DNA of 49,378 nt. Source: Mesostigma viride. Lineage: Eukaryota; Streptophyta; Mesostigmatophyceae; Mesostigmatales; Mesostigmataceae. Every line of letters starts with the position of its first letter. Positions within the stretch are counted from its first letter, which is position 1. The stretch is taken from contig RPFO01001609.1 in the NCBI GenBank assembly GCA_009746045.1, forward strand, positions 1-49,378. Direction: 5' to 3'. The notes under the pieces were generated by a model. It made no database searches, had not been told where the DNA came from, and saw only the letters and a list, made by a program, of their open reading frames with translations. A program made the translations under genes and the position numbers. Shown piece after piece: positions 32,936 to 42,820 of this stretch.

Positions 32936-35104
32936 TTCCAGGTCAATCTGAAGCTCCCCGGCGCGCTCCTCCTTGTACTCGATGGCCAAGCGCAGTGGCT
33001 GGCCACACTCGTCGCGCACCAAGGTGAGCTCACCTGCGCTTGAGAGGTAGTTGACCTGGCGCCTCGGATCCAGGGCACCGGTCATGTAGAGCACCATCTC
33101 ATGGATGGCCTCCCCCAGCGCCACCGCATGGGAATGTCCCATGGCCAGCACCTTGAGCACGGGCCACACCTTCCGCCTGGGCCCTGCCAGACCTACGCTA
33201 GTCGACCACACACTAGGAAGCCCTTGGTAGTCCCACCACCACTCGGGCACCTCGATGGAATAGTAGTATGACACGAGGTCGCTCTTGGCGCAGTAGCACC
33301 AGCCTTTGATGTAGACCTCCACGAGGATGCCCAGGTGGGGTAGCAGGATCTTGGGGGGGTCCACCCACAGCAGGTTGCCCAGCTTCCTGTTGACGATGAA
33401 CCGAAGCTCACCCACCCCCTTGGCCACTCCAAAGCAGCCATCCACCCACTTGGGCCGCCTCTCCCGGAACGCCACCATGCCCACGCCCGCTGCCCGGCTC
33501 ATGAGCTTGCCCCATTCAGCCATGGAGCATCCCCGGCTGGGCTTGGGCACATTCCAATACTTTGCGCTCGCCACGACCGCTGGCTTGATGCAGTTCTCTT
33601 CGCTGGCATATATCTCCCGCCAGCTCGGCCGCATAGCCAACAGGTCGAGCAGCCGTGCCTTCCCCGCCACCTCCGCCTTTGGTAGACTCACCGCGTCCGC
33701 GCGCAGTTGTTCATACTTATTCTGCTTCCCATATATTGCATCAGCACCTTCTTGCTCCTGGCCTGTCGCAACGCCCCCTACGCGGCGACTGTGCCAGGTG
33801 CAGTGCCTCTTGACCCTCGCAAGGGCCTCCTCCCTCCCCTTAGAGCACGCCCCTCTAGGGTTAGGAGGAGGGTCTTGCCCCCCTCCCCACAGCCAATTAA
33901 GCCAACGCACTACCTTGCATTGCAGTGTGTACTCGCGGTGGCGGCGCGTGGCACGCTGTCGCCGGCGTGCCGATCTCACCCTGCCCCACGCGGTGTACGC
34001 TGGCCTAAGTGGGTATGGCAGCGGGAAAAGGGAGCGGTCCCGCTGGGATTCTATTTCCCTACTTGTTGAGCCTTGCTGAGCTTGTCCAAGAGGATGGCAG
34101 TTTGGAGAGCTGCCTTGACAGCCGGGGTGGCTGACAGTGCAGCCTCCTCCCCCAATGGCAGGAGGTGGCTGGCCACCTTCCACCCCCCCCTCCTTGCCCT
34201 CCACCTGCAGCAAGGCCGCCACCACCCTCATTAGGTACTCCATGCCCACAAGCTCCCCGGCTGCTGAGCCCAGCTCCTTGAGAAGGGTGTCCATGGCCAA
34301 TGCAATGTTCATGACAATTTTCCTGTTCTCCATGTTCCGCCAATTTCCAGGCTTTACCGTCATGACCCACGACCGGATTCCCATCCCATTGTCGCTGGCG
34401 TCCTCCAACACCCCCGGCAGCACCCGCTCCGAAACCCGATATTTCACGCTCTTGGCTCGGCTTGGCAGCGCCACCCCTTTCGAGGCCTTGAAGTGGCTTC
34501 CCGCCCCCTCCATTCCTCCCAGCGCTGCCTTCAAACCTTGCATGAATTTCTCGGCTGCGACCTCCCCCTCCTCGTCCTCCTCGTCGTCCTGATTTTCGGT
34601 TTCCGGAGGTGCCCCAACGAATGTCGCCAACCTCGCCCTCATTTCCTTTCCGACAGCCCCCCCACCTGCCGAAACCTTGGCCGCGCCTTTCGGCTTGGCC
34701 ATTTTTCGCTGCGCAGGTGTCGTTGGTGGCAGCGCCTGATCCTCCTCCTCGTCCGCCGCGAGATCTGCCACGGCCAGCAGTTTTGCCACCAACGTTCCGT
34801 TTGGGTCACGTGCGTCCAACACGTCGCCAACATCAACGTGATCGGCCAGCAACTGCACGACAGACTTCAGCTGGCTCGAGCTCCACGAGCTGGCGTCCGT
34901 CACCCAGTCCTCGGCACCGAAGACCTGCTCGACTGCCCCCACCGCCTCTGCGGGGCTGATGCACTTGGCGAGCAGAGTGGCGAGCTGCTTCTTTTTGGCG
35001 CTGAAGGCGACTGGCGCGTGACTGGCGGCAGCAGCCCGCGGTGTGGGCGTCCCGTCCTCCCCGCGCGCTGCCTGCTCTCCTGTAGCTTTGCGCCCCTTCG
35101 GCAT
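32861..35104 (-). CDS. Tyrosine-recombinase retroelement: gag-like region and RT fingers/palm
   Basis: Starts at MPKGRKATGEQ (ATG 35102-35104). The first 300 residues are Ala/Lys/Glu-rich with an acidic run (DDEEDEEGE) and look gag-like, without zinc knuckles. Residues about 310-450 (about 33750-34170) are Arg/Pro/Gly-rich and unlike either neighbour; they may be an unspliced intron or a decayed stretch. RT follows from about residue 540: GELRFIVNRKLGNLLW, YCAKSDLVSYYYSIEVPEWW and LAMGHSHAVALGEAIHE. The catalytic Asp-Asp motif lies in the next frame (HHIDDL); this frame instead runs on to TGA at 32861. The -1 frame change falls near 32930. Confidence 0.8.
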   Translation of the reverse strand: MPKGRKATGEQAARGEDGTPTPRAAAASHAPVAFSAKKKQLATLLAKCISPAEAVGAVEQVFGAEDWVTDASSWSSSQLKSVVQLLADHVDVGDVLDARDPNGTLVAKLLAVADLAADEEEDQALPPTTPAQRKMAKPKGAAKVSAGGGAVGKEMRARLATFVGAPPETENQDDEEDEEGEVAAEKFMQGLKAALGGMEGAGSHFKASKGVALPSRAKSVKYRVSERVLPGVLEDASDNGMGIRSWVMTVKPGNWRNMENRKIVMNIALAMDTLLKELGSAAGELVGMEYLMRVVAALLQVEGKEGGVEGGQPPPAIGGGGCTVSHPGCQGSSPNCHPLGQAQQGSTSREIESQRDRSLFPLPYPLRPAYTAWGRVRSARRRQRATRRHREYTLQCKVVRWLNWLWGGGQDPPPNPRGACSKGREEALARVKRHCTWHSRRVGGVATGQEQEGADAIYGKQNKYEQLRADAVSLPKAEVAGKARLLDLLAMRPSWREIYASEENCIKPAVVASAKYWNVPKPSRGCSMAEWGKLMSRAAGVGMVAFRERRPKWVDGCFGVAKGVGELRFIVNRKLGNLLWVDPPKILLPHLGILVEVYIKGWCYCAKSDLVSYYYSIEVPEWWWDYQGLPSVWSTSVGLAGPRRKVWPVLKVLAMGHSHAVALGEAIHEMVLYMTGALDPRRQVNYLSSAGELTLVRDECGQPLRLAIEYKEERAGELQIDLENPPAPMLSITLMTWWPATGGPARR

Positions 35105-35224
35105 TGCTGCTCAGGGCCAAAAATGGCTCCGACAGTACAGGTTCGTCAAACCAGAGGTTCGTTTCCCCTGGCTTGCTGTCGCCGCCCTCGTGAAAAGAAA
35201 AGAGCAAAACCCTGGTGAGATTTT

Positions 35225-35330
35225 TTTGCTAGTGTTTGCGGGAAGAAATTGAGATTTTTCTCAATTTTCTCAAAAAATTCTCACAAAGGGTGAGAAAATT
35301 GAGGGTTTTGAGAAAATTCTCAGAATCTGA
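35225..35330. repeat. GAGAAAA/TTTTCTC subterminal tract, right end of the nested block
   Basis: Alternating TGAGAAAA and TTTTCTCA blocks, including an imperfect hairpin (TCTCACAAAGGGTGAGA). Mirrors the tract next to the left end at 27118. Confidence 0.7.
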
Positions 35331-35499
35331 GTTCCTAGTGCATTAATTCCTTAATTGCTAAGTCATGCGGCAAGAAGGTCCAGTTCCTCCACCTAGAAGC
35401 CCAAAAGGCCAAAACCAACATGGCAATAAACAAATTCAGGTAGCATCACCACCCATGCCATGAACATGCATCATCATATGAGATGTAAAATCCCATCTA

Positions 35500-35940
35500 T
35501 CTAAAGTTCTTGAGACATGCATCATTGCAGCAGGCAACCACCATGCCATACACTGTCATGCACCATGCCATACATAAACACATATGCAGGCAGCCACCAC
35601 CATGCCATACATACAATGTCATGCATCATCATATGAGATGTAAAATCCTATGTATCTGTCTACAGTTCTAGAGACATGCATCATTGCAGCAGGCAACCAC
35701 CATGCCATACACTGTCATGCACCATGCCATAAACACGTACTACTATGCAGGCAGCCACCACCATGCCATACATACAATGTCATGCACCATGCCATAAACA
35801 CATATGCAGGCAGCCACCACCATCATTGCCATACATACAATGTCATGCAACATGCCATAAACACATATGCAGGCAGCCACCACCATCATTGCCATACATA
35901 CAATGTCATGCAACATGCCATAAACATGCATCATGATGTG
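35500..35940 (+). repeat. Minisatellite with a 56-63-bp unit
   Basis: The units contain GCAGGCAGCCACCACCAT, GCCATACATACAATGTCATG and CATGCCATAAACACATATG. Two units in a row at about 35800-35930 are 63 bp and nearly identical; earlier ones are partial or diverged. The His/Cys-rich frames through it are artefacts. It belongs to the hAT element's interior. Confidence 0.85.
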
Positions 35941-36094
35941 AGATTGTGAGTCCTACGTCCTACCACTTGAAAAGCAAAGTACACATGCCACGTACAAATG
36001 AGGCGAGCTGCCGGCTGGCCAGCCAGTGGCCAGCCCCAAGCTCTAGCGCCACCATGCACGGCACTCTAAATCTAGGCCAGCAAACTAAACTGGC

Positions 36095-38528
36095 TTATGC
36101 CTCCAGGGCATCCTCATCTGAAATCTCCTTCAGCTTTGATAAAGCTTGCAGGTTGTGGTGTGTGCTGATGAGCCTGTTGTGCATGATGTGGCTCATCCGG
36201 TTCCGACGCAGGCTCTTGATCCACCCAGCGCTGCTGTTGACACGTTCCACAGCACCGCTGGAGACCGGCTGGGCCAGCACCTTCATCGCCACGTCCTGCA
36301 GCTCCTTGGTGGTATCTCCCCACGTCATCCACCACTCCCACGGCTCCAGCTTGCCATTTGCGACATGCAAAGCGGCCGCAATGGCTTCTGGGGCGCCGAA
36401 GCTGCCACGTTTCGTGTGGTACTGGGTGAGCTGGCTCATCGCGCGGGCCACCTTGGAGGATGACAGCAGCTTGCGGCAGCAGATGAGAAAGCCTTCCTTG
36501 ATCTCAGCCTCGTGCCCGCGGGGGTCGACCATCCAGAAGGCTGGGTTGAGCAGGTACCCTGCAGCGTGAATGGGAGAGTGCAGCTCTTCCCAGCGAGTCA
36601 TCACAATGCCATCCAGCTCCTCTGCCAGCTCAGCCGGCAGCGCAGCCACCTCCTTGAGCTGCGTGCGGAGGTTGGCCATGGCGTTGTACAGCCACCCCGT
36701 GCAGGGCGTGTTGGTGTCGGTGCGCCGCAGCACCTCGTGCATAGGCTTAAACATGGTCACGACCATGTCCAGGTTGGCCCAGAAGGCTGGGGACAAGACT
36801 ATGGCCTTGATGGTCGCCCACGGCACTGCCCAGCGCTGCAGCATGGCGTACTTCTCCAACGCAGCGTCCTTGAAGGTAATCATCAGCGCCGTCATGTTCT
36901 GCTGCACACTCATGGCCGAAAGGAACCTGGCCATGCAAGCGTTGGACAGGGGGTATGAGGCAGCAATGTTGCCCACCCACAAGCAGAAAGGAGAGAGATG
37001 TCGGATTGATGTGCAAGTTGCCGGCATCAGGCATCAATGGAAAACAAGGCTTGTGGAAAATGGGAAGGCAACCGGCAAGTAGCACTGAAGCACTAGCAGG
37101 CAAGCTTGAATAGCAATAGCATTCAATAAAGCATATACAATTGTGTTACCTCGTGGCGAACCGGGTCTCGCCGTAGTTCTTGAGTTCCAGGGTTCCAGGC
37201 TCGGCAGTCATCATGCGATGGTTGACCTTCTCGTGGGACCGCGCGTAGCCCACCACCTGCTGTGCCTGCTCCAGCACGTTCTTGATGGGGTCCACCTTGG
37301 CGATGTCCTCCAGCAGGAGGTCCAGCTTGTGCGATGCACACTGGGAGATGATGATGTTCGGATAATAAATCTCCTTAATATTGCGCTTCATCAGCTCCAT
37401 GACGCTCGCGGTGTCCGTAATCAGCTGCACCACCTTGCCTGCAGTGATCTTCTCGATGTGGGGCTGCAGGGTTTCCGTGAGGAACGGGCGGCAGTCTTGG
37501 TCCTGCCGGTGACATTGTCGCTTCCTAGGAAGTAGACAAAGTCTGGCAGCTGAAACACAGTCATGATCAGCGAATTGCCAGAGCAGTCTTTCCACCCGTC
37601 TGTGATCAGGGTGCCACCCGTGGTGTTGGCCAGCTCCAGGCGAGTAACAACCTGCGCTTCCACCTCGGCGGTAACAAGGGGGACGTCGCGAGTCCTCATC
37701 GTGGTGGGCGCGGGCGGCTTGTACCCGCCGAGTTTAACCAAGGCCCCCCCCCCCAGGCTGATGCTGGTCAATGCAGCACGAAAGGCATCATTGTTAAGGA
37801 CATTGAAAGGGATACCAGCAGAAATCATACCCTTGCACAGTGCAAGGTCCAGCTGCAGCTTGTCCAGCTTCCTCATCTGCGGTATGGTCAGGCCCTCCTC
37901 GGATGCCTCAGGTCTGCTCGAGCTGTGCTGTTGTGAAGAGCCAACCTGGGCGTCGTGCCACTCAGAGGCGCTGCCCTCCTAGTCCACGAGGCCATCACAG
38001 TTGAGTCGCTGCCGCTTGGTCACGAGCTCCATGTGGTCCGCTTGGCCACGCCTCTTCAGGTCCGCGGCCCTGTTCAAAAATCCCCTGCAAATACGCCTTA
38101 TATACCTTCGGCGGATTGGGGCAAGGCTTCACATCCCGGCACCAAGGCTTGCCCACGATGTGGAGCTTTGCCCTAGTGGCGCTTCCCCTCCAGGTTGCGC
38201 CGCACTGAAGGCAGGATTGCTTGTAGTTGTTCGTCAGCAAGCCTTTCACTACAATGCGCTCCTTCTTGACAAACTCCCAAACGGCAGCCTTGGCCGACTT
38301 TGAATCACCTCCCCCCTCGTCCCCACTGTTGTCGGGGCCAGTAGGCTCCTCGTCCCCACCGTCATTGTTGTCGGCATCCTCATCTAACTCCAAGCTAGCA
38401 AGATGTCGTGCTTTGGCCTCTTCGTACTCCGACTCTGACATGTCATCGTAGTTTATTCCGAGGTCAGGTTCCTTGCCTCGACCGTGCGCCATCGCTCTTC
38501 TTTCCATGCAGCTAGTAAATGCCAGCAC
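36095..38528 (-). pseudogene. hAT transposase (BED, DUF659 and dimerisation domains), broken
   Basis: Minus-strand pieces in order: a BED zinc finger (AVWEFVKKERI, CLQCGATWRG, AKLHIVGKPWC) in 37995-38528; a DUF659-type core with TTGGTLITDGWKDCSGNSL (about 37590); the RNase H-like part VVQLITDTASVMELM and IIISQCASHKLDLLLEDIAK (37146-37480) ending GETRFATR at a GT; and the C-terminal helix and dimerisation region LQDVAMKVLAQPVSSGAVER followed by LRRNRMSHIM (36095-37027). Breaks: a frameshift near 38080, a TAG near 37980, a frameshift near 37500. The gap 37030-37146 looks like an intron, with a clear donor but an unclear acceptor. This is the transposase of the enclosing hAT element and is probably inactive. 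Confidence 0.88.
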
Positions 38529-38847
38529 TGTGCTACTGCCCGGTAGACAGGCGGCAGCACCTTTTGCATGTTTAGTGTTAGCGGCCTCAAGCCTCAGCTT
38601 CGGTAGCGGCGGTTACTTTTGGCGCGCAAGGCTGTCGGCTGCATGAGCTGCACCAAAACTAGCTCTGGCGCCAAATTCTGGTGCCGGGCGCCGTATAATA
38701 CGCGAAAAATACGTATTATGCGCCGTATTGGCGTTGAGAACGCAATACGCCGTATTTCTAGTACGTTAGTACGCCAACCCCCGCCGTATTGTATAATACG
38801 GCGTATTTACCGTATTATACGGCGTATTGGCGTTCACTGCTCCGCGG

Positions 38848-38981
38848 GGTGAAGAGCCTCCAGCGCTGCCAGGCCTGAGGCCGGTAGCTGCATTAGGGGG
38901 GGCCAGCTTGGCCATTTCCAAGCGGGTCATGGCCCGGCTACATAAGCTGACCGTCACGGACGAGGCGGAGGACATCAGCGG
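38848..38981 (-). pseudogene. RT-like ORF fragment between two DNA transposons
   Basis: The minus strand reads ADVLRLVRDGQL in one frame and SRAMTRLEMAKLAPPNAATG in the next. It is the middle piece of the RT-like ORF whose upstream part is at 40751-41409 and downstream part at 26320-26635. The plus-strand copy at 42570-42680 has the same two pieces (ADVMRLVKV, LSRAMQKLELTANKAPSTPP), which supports the reading. Confidence 0.6.
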
Positions 38982-39245
38982 CAGTGTTCCATTATACGCA
39001 ATACGCAGTTATACGCGCGGGGTCCGTATAATGGATAATACGGTATTATACGGTATTATACGAAATTACACGCGAAGACTAGATTTCATCGTTTTGGGGG
39101 TTGTTTCATGCATTTTTATATCATTTCAAGCAGTCCACATGTTTCTGACACTAAATTACACATGATACATGGGTTGCCACTGCTCAGCAGAGCTTGGGAA
39201 CACTGGACGTGTAAACCGGGCTTCACGAGGAGCTAGATTACCTAT

Positions 39246-39500
39246 GGATTAATTAATTAGTTAATTAATTAATTAATTAATTAATTAATTAATTAATTAA
39301 TTAATTAATTAATTAAGTAATTAATTAATTAATTAATAGACACGTGACTGCGTCACGTGAGCATAAGTCCTCAGTGGGAGGGGAACATGGGATGGAATGG
39401 ATGGTATAAGCTATCTAGGTCCTAGTTACAGGGGTGTGGGCACCGCGGCCCGAATCGCTATGAATGCCATACTTGGTCACACGCGGAGCCCCCACAGGCT
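39246..39500 (-). mobile_element. LINE-E, short 5'-truncated LINE-A copy, TSD TTACCTAT
   Basis: A minus-strand copy of the last 165 bp of LINE-A, with the CACGTGAC hairpin (39341-39359) and a long (TTAA)n tail (about 39250-39336). It is flanked by TTACCTAT at 39238-39245 and 39501-39508. By eye it is nearly identical to LINE-A, so it is a recent insertion. Confidence 0.9.
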
Positions 39501-39508
39501 TTACCTAT

Positions 39509-40600
39509 TGTCACTATGCATTATACCCTAAAAAACAACGCCAAATGAAATGGAAAGATGAAGAAAGCAAAAGAAGTAAGATGGCTATCCTTCCATGCAA
39601 GCAGGTCCTGGGCATCTCCATGTTTCTTGTTGTATGCATGAGGAGCACACAAGAAGAAGGCTGACTTTGGCGAGCAAAACAAGAAATAGTGGCTACATCT
39701 GGCCAGAAAACCACTTGTTTCGAGATGTTTTTAGCAAGAAAAAACATCGCGTTATCAAGCTTATCATATTTATAAACAATGCCAAGCACTACGTCACTGC
39801 TTTCGATGAAGCATAAGCTAATAGCAGACAAATCTGGTCCAAAATCTGCATGTCGTAGTGGTATTCCCCAACCATCACAAGCCAATAATGCGTAGAGGCA
39901 GTAAAGCAACCAAAAGACAAGCAGAAAACCTCCATTACAGGTCTACGATTATTTTACAATCCACCCAACAACTTGATACAGTACAATGAACACATGAACA
40001 GGATCTAGCACGTACCAGATCAAAACCGCATATTACCTTTCTTAACGGAGCCAGCATGACCACCTGATGGACGTAGCTGCGCGCCTTTCCTGGCCGTCGT
40101 CGCTAATAAGTAATGTAAGGAATAACGTGAAACATCTATCTGCGTTCAAATGTAGGGGCATTTCCCGCCTATCAACAGTTAGCACATGCACGGTCGCCAC
40201 CTGGTTGCTGAAACGAGGTTGCCGCATCGAGCAGAAGGTCGAGACACATCTGCGCACATCCAAACGTTGCCTGGCAAGGATATAAGCTTTTCAAGACCTT
40301 AGGATCATGCCTACAAAATTTCAGTTGAAAATGTAAAGCGGCCATGCTCTCGTACCAGTCAGTTTTCTGTATGACTTCAATATTCGGTGCATGGCTGCCC
40401 GAGAGGCAAGGGCAGAGACCTAAACAGCATGGAGGGTTGCCAACTTGCCATGCTACAGTGTAGCTTGCTTGTAAGATCCTTGTGTCTCACGGTCGCCAAA
40501 TGTCAACCAGTGGATGGTTTCCGTAGTGTTTCTAACTTCCCTTCCTTCCCGCCTTGGTTCCCGCACAAAAAATTTGGCTGCCGGATCGACCTCGGATGAG
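39509..40600. other. Interior of the CAGTG-ended element; no gene recognised
   Basis: AT-rich sequence with only short open frames and no motif. It is consistent with non-coding filler of a non-autonomous DNA transposon. Confidence 0.4.
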
Positions 40601-40750
40601 CGCGAAAACCCCATTATACGCGCGCTTATACGTGTTATTCGCCGTATTATACGTAAAAGTACGCAAATCGTATAAAACGGATAAAAATTATCCGCTCGAC
40701 CTTGTATAACGCGTATTATGCCGTATAATACGCCGTATAATGGAACACTG

Positions 40751-41409
40751 ATCTGACAGCAGCCACGCGGTTGAAGGAGACCTCCCCCGACAGCCGGGCG
40801 GTGCGCGGGGGCGGCACGCCAAACAGCCCCTCCCAGTCCCCCTACAGTATAGCTGCAGAAAGCGGCGACAACGGGCGATAACCGCACCCTGGAGGCCGCG
40901 CACGCCGCGCCCTCGGGACGGCGGGGTGAGGAGCAAGCGGGGGGTCACCTGTAAAGTTTGAACCCAAGTGGGTCATTCGGAGCGGCGTGCATGCGCTGCA
41001 AAGAAACGAGAGCGCGTTGCGTGAACAGGTTGCGCGCACGGTGGGGAAGGTCGGCCAGGGTGGACGCCGGTTTGATGGCACATGCCTCCCAGGAAACCGT
41101 GTCAAGCCAGCGCCAGCCAGCCGAGTAATCAGGCGGCGGAGCCTGGGAGCCGAGCGGTGCCGAGGAGGGAGAGGGGAAGGGGACTGGGACCGCCGGCCTG
41201 TTGAGGGGCCGTTGGCCGGAGCAACTGCAGGCATGCTGGGCCCGTCCGTGAATGGAATATACGCGCTGGCAGTGGGTCTCCGGGCAGCGGTAGCAGCTCA
41301 TGGCCGCTGCAGATCCGCCGGGCCGAGATTGGGGGTCCATCGCGCCTTGGCAGCCTCCCCCCCTGTCCTGGCCTCCACGCTCTGGGGGTTTGTCCTCGAG
41401 AACTACCAT
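40751..41409 (-). pseudogene. RT-like ORF, N-terminal part with a Cys/His motif
   Basis: The minus strand reads CYRCPETHCQRVYSIHGRAQ followed by HACSC (a C2H2-like finger), then WEACAIKPASTLADLPHRAR and FTQRALVSLQRM. After frame changes it gives TPRLLLTPP, RGLQGAVIARCRRFL and DWEGLFGVPPPRTARLSGEV. The plus strand at 42385-42520 encodes the homologous TPRLLLAPLERGVRGVQGAV and IARCRRFLLGDWEGLW. The ORF is then interrupted at 40750. At least two frameshifts make it a pseudogene. Confidence 0.6.
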
Positions 41410-41439
41410 GCCGCGGCCGCCTGCCTTGGCACCTGCCCG

Positions 41440-42720
41440 CGGTGCGCCAAGAATGGCTCCTGAATCTCGACGCTCAAGTGGCGCAGGCGGTGGTGCTCTT
41501 TGCTACCGGGCTTGCCGTGCCGGCCCAGCTGGCCGCCCGTGCGACATATCTCGCTGGGGGGGCCACCGACCACGCCTTGCTCGATCGCCCTCAGCTGCAC
41601 ACGTTTCTTGCCTCTGCCGGGCCCGGCTCGGCCGGCCTTGTTGCGCAGGCCCACGGGCGCTTGACTACATACGGCGGTCACCCCAGCGCAAGCCGCCCGC
41701 CTGCGCGTTGACTTCGGGGCTCCTGTCACCGTGCACGCCGGCGACCTGGTTCTGTACGATGCGGGGGGGGGCGTGTTCTTGAGCTGAGCGCGGGTGCGGC
41801 CGTCTGCCCACCATCTTGCACGATATGTGCTCGAGCTTGCGGGCATCCCCCATCTCTGGCACCCTGCTGGTCAGTGGTCCGGGCCGCCGTCCTCTCTCCG
41901 CCGATCGATGAGATCTGGCCCGACTGCCGAGCTGGGAGCTGGGGTGGGACGCGGCGCCCGCCCACTCCGGGCCGGCCCACTTGGTGGATGTCACTGCCAG
42001 CGGCCCCCCCTGCCCCATCTGCTTGGACCTGCATCGCCCTGGTGACGGTCTCTGCCGCCTCCCTGCACTTGCGGCCACGTCTTCCATCAAGCTTGCATGG
42101 CCACCGTCGAGCCTGCACGCTACCTCCGCCACCTGCCCCCTTTGCCGGGCCGCGGTCCTTTCCCCCTTGCCTCCTGGCGTACTCCCGCTGGGGCCCTCGC
42201 CCGTGTCCGTGCGCCGCCAGTCCCACGCGCCTGCCCCGACACCAGGCTGCCTCCCCTGTGCGTGAATGGTCGTGTGTCGCGCGCCGGCTTGGCTGCCTCC
42301 TCCAGCGCCCCCCTCCCGGCCGTGGGGGTACCCCTTCTCCCGAAGTTACGGGCACAGTCATCCCCTCGACGAACTCGGCCACAAGCTGTTTCTCGCCACC
42401 CCCCGGCTCCTCTTAGCGCCGTTGGAGCGGGGCGTGCGTGGCGTACAGGGTGCGGTCATCGCTCGCTGCCGGCGGTTCCTCCTAGGTGATTGGGAAGGGC
42501 TGTGGGCGCTGCAGCCTCCGGCCTCCATGCACCCGTGTGTCGGGGGCCGCCTCCTTTGCCCGGGTGGAAGCTGACGTCATGCGGTTGGTGAAGGTAGCTG
42601 TGAATTGAGTCGGGCCATGCAAAAGCTCGAACTGACCGCGAACAAGGCTCCCTCCACTCCCCCGACCCTGCAGGCTTTGTCGCGTCTGCGTGCCACAATC
42701 TCCGGCGCCACCATGGCGGC
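41440..42720 (+). pseudogene. Inverted second copy of the RT-like ORF, with a RING-H2 finger upstream
   Basis: At 42009-42150 a RING-H2 finger can be read in three pieces across frames: CPICLDLHRPGDGLCRL, PCTCGHVFHQACMATVE and TCPLCRAAV; this implies two one-base breaks. At 42385-42520 the text TPRLLLAPLERGVRGVQGAV with GDWEGLW matches the minus copy at 40751-40940. ADVMRLVKV and LSRAMQKLELTANKAPSTPP follow. The stretch 41440-41770 is open (VDFGAPVTVHAGDLVLYDAG) but not recognised. A RING before an RT-type ORF may be part of the same element or a captured host exon. Confidence 0.5.
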
Positions 42721-42820
42721 TGGCCACTCAGCTTAATTTGGTAAAACCCAAATGAGCTGAGCTGATGTGCCTGCCTTAACTGCATGCCCTGTGGGGTGGG
42801 CGAGGACCTGTCCCATGATT
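42678..42820 (+). repeat. 143-bp direct repeat, copy 1
   Basis: TGTCGCGTCTGCGTGCCACA to GAGGACCTGTCCCATGATT. Matches 43959-44101 without a difference that I could see. The 1,138 bp between the copies contain no recognised gene. Confidence 0.92.

Larger units (their letters stand above)
27107..35340. mobile_element. 8.2-kb nested block with CACTAGGAACTC terminal inverted repeats
   Basis: The left end reads CACTAGGAACTCGGCTTTGA and the right end, inverted, CACTAGGAACTCAGATTCTG; the first 12 bp are identical and TGAGAAT follows in both. Both ends run into dense GTGAGAAAA-type sequence (27120-27445 and 35225-35330). The same hAT-internal satellite lies on both sides. A clear TSD is not seen, although an 11-bp direct repeat ATTCCTTAATT lies near both junctions. 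The block contains the tyrosine-recombinase ORFs (30930-35104). It may be that retroelement's full extent (such elements lack TSDs) or a CACTA-like DNA transposon holding it. Confidence 0.6.
26636..38839 (-). mobile_element. 12.2-kb hAT DNA transposon, 8-bp TSD CTCCGCGG
   Basis: The ends are inverted: CAGTGTGAGCCAGTACGGC on the left and CAGTGAACGCCAATACGCC on the right (read inwards). CAGTG is a usual hAT end. Exact 8-bp duplications CTCCGCGG lie at 26628-26635 and 38840-38847; 8 bp is the hAT length. The subterminal regions (26641-26742 and 38690-38838) are full of TATACG/CGTATT repeats. A hAT transposase lies inside at 36095-38528. Subtracting the nested block 27107-35340 leaves about 4 kb, a normal autonomous hAT. 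Confidence 0.9.
38982..40750. mobile_element. Non-autonomous CAGTG-ended element with 17-bp terminal inverted repeats
   Basis: The ends CAGTGTTCCATTATACG are identical and inverted at 38982-38998 and 40734-40750. TATACG/CGTATT subterminal repeats like those of the large hAT follow inside both ends. There is no transposase. LINE-E (39246-39500) lies inside. The flanking 8-mers (ATCAGCGG and ATCTGACA) match poorly, so the expected TSD is not confirmed. It interrupts the RT-like ORF. Confidence 0.72.

Noticed and set aside
35650-35949. His/Cys-rich repeat proteins on both strands
   Set aside because: Products of the 56-63-bp minisatellite.
41665-42382. Arg/Gly-rich minus-strand ORFs of 155-218 codons
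   Set aside because: Antisense shadows of the GC-rich RT-like/RING region; no motif.
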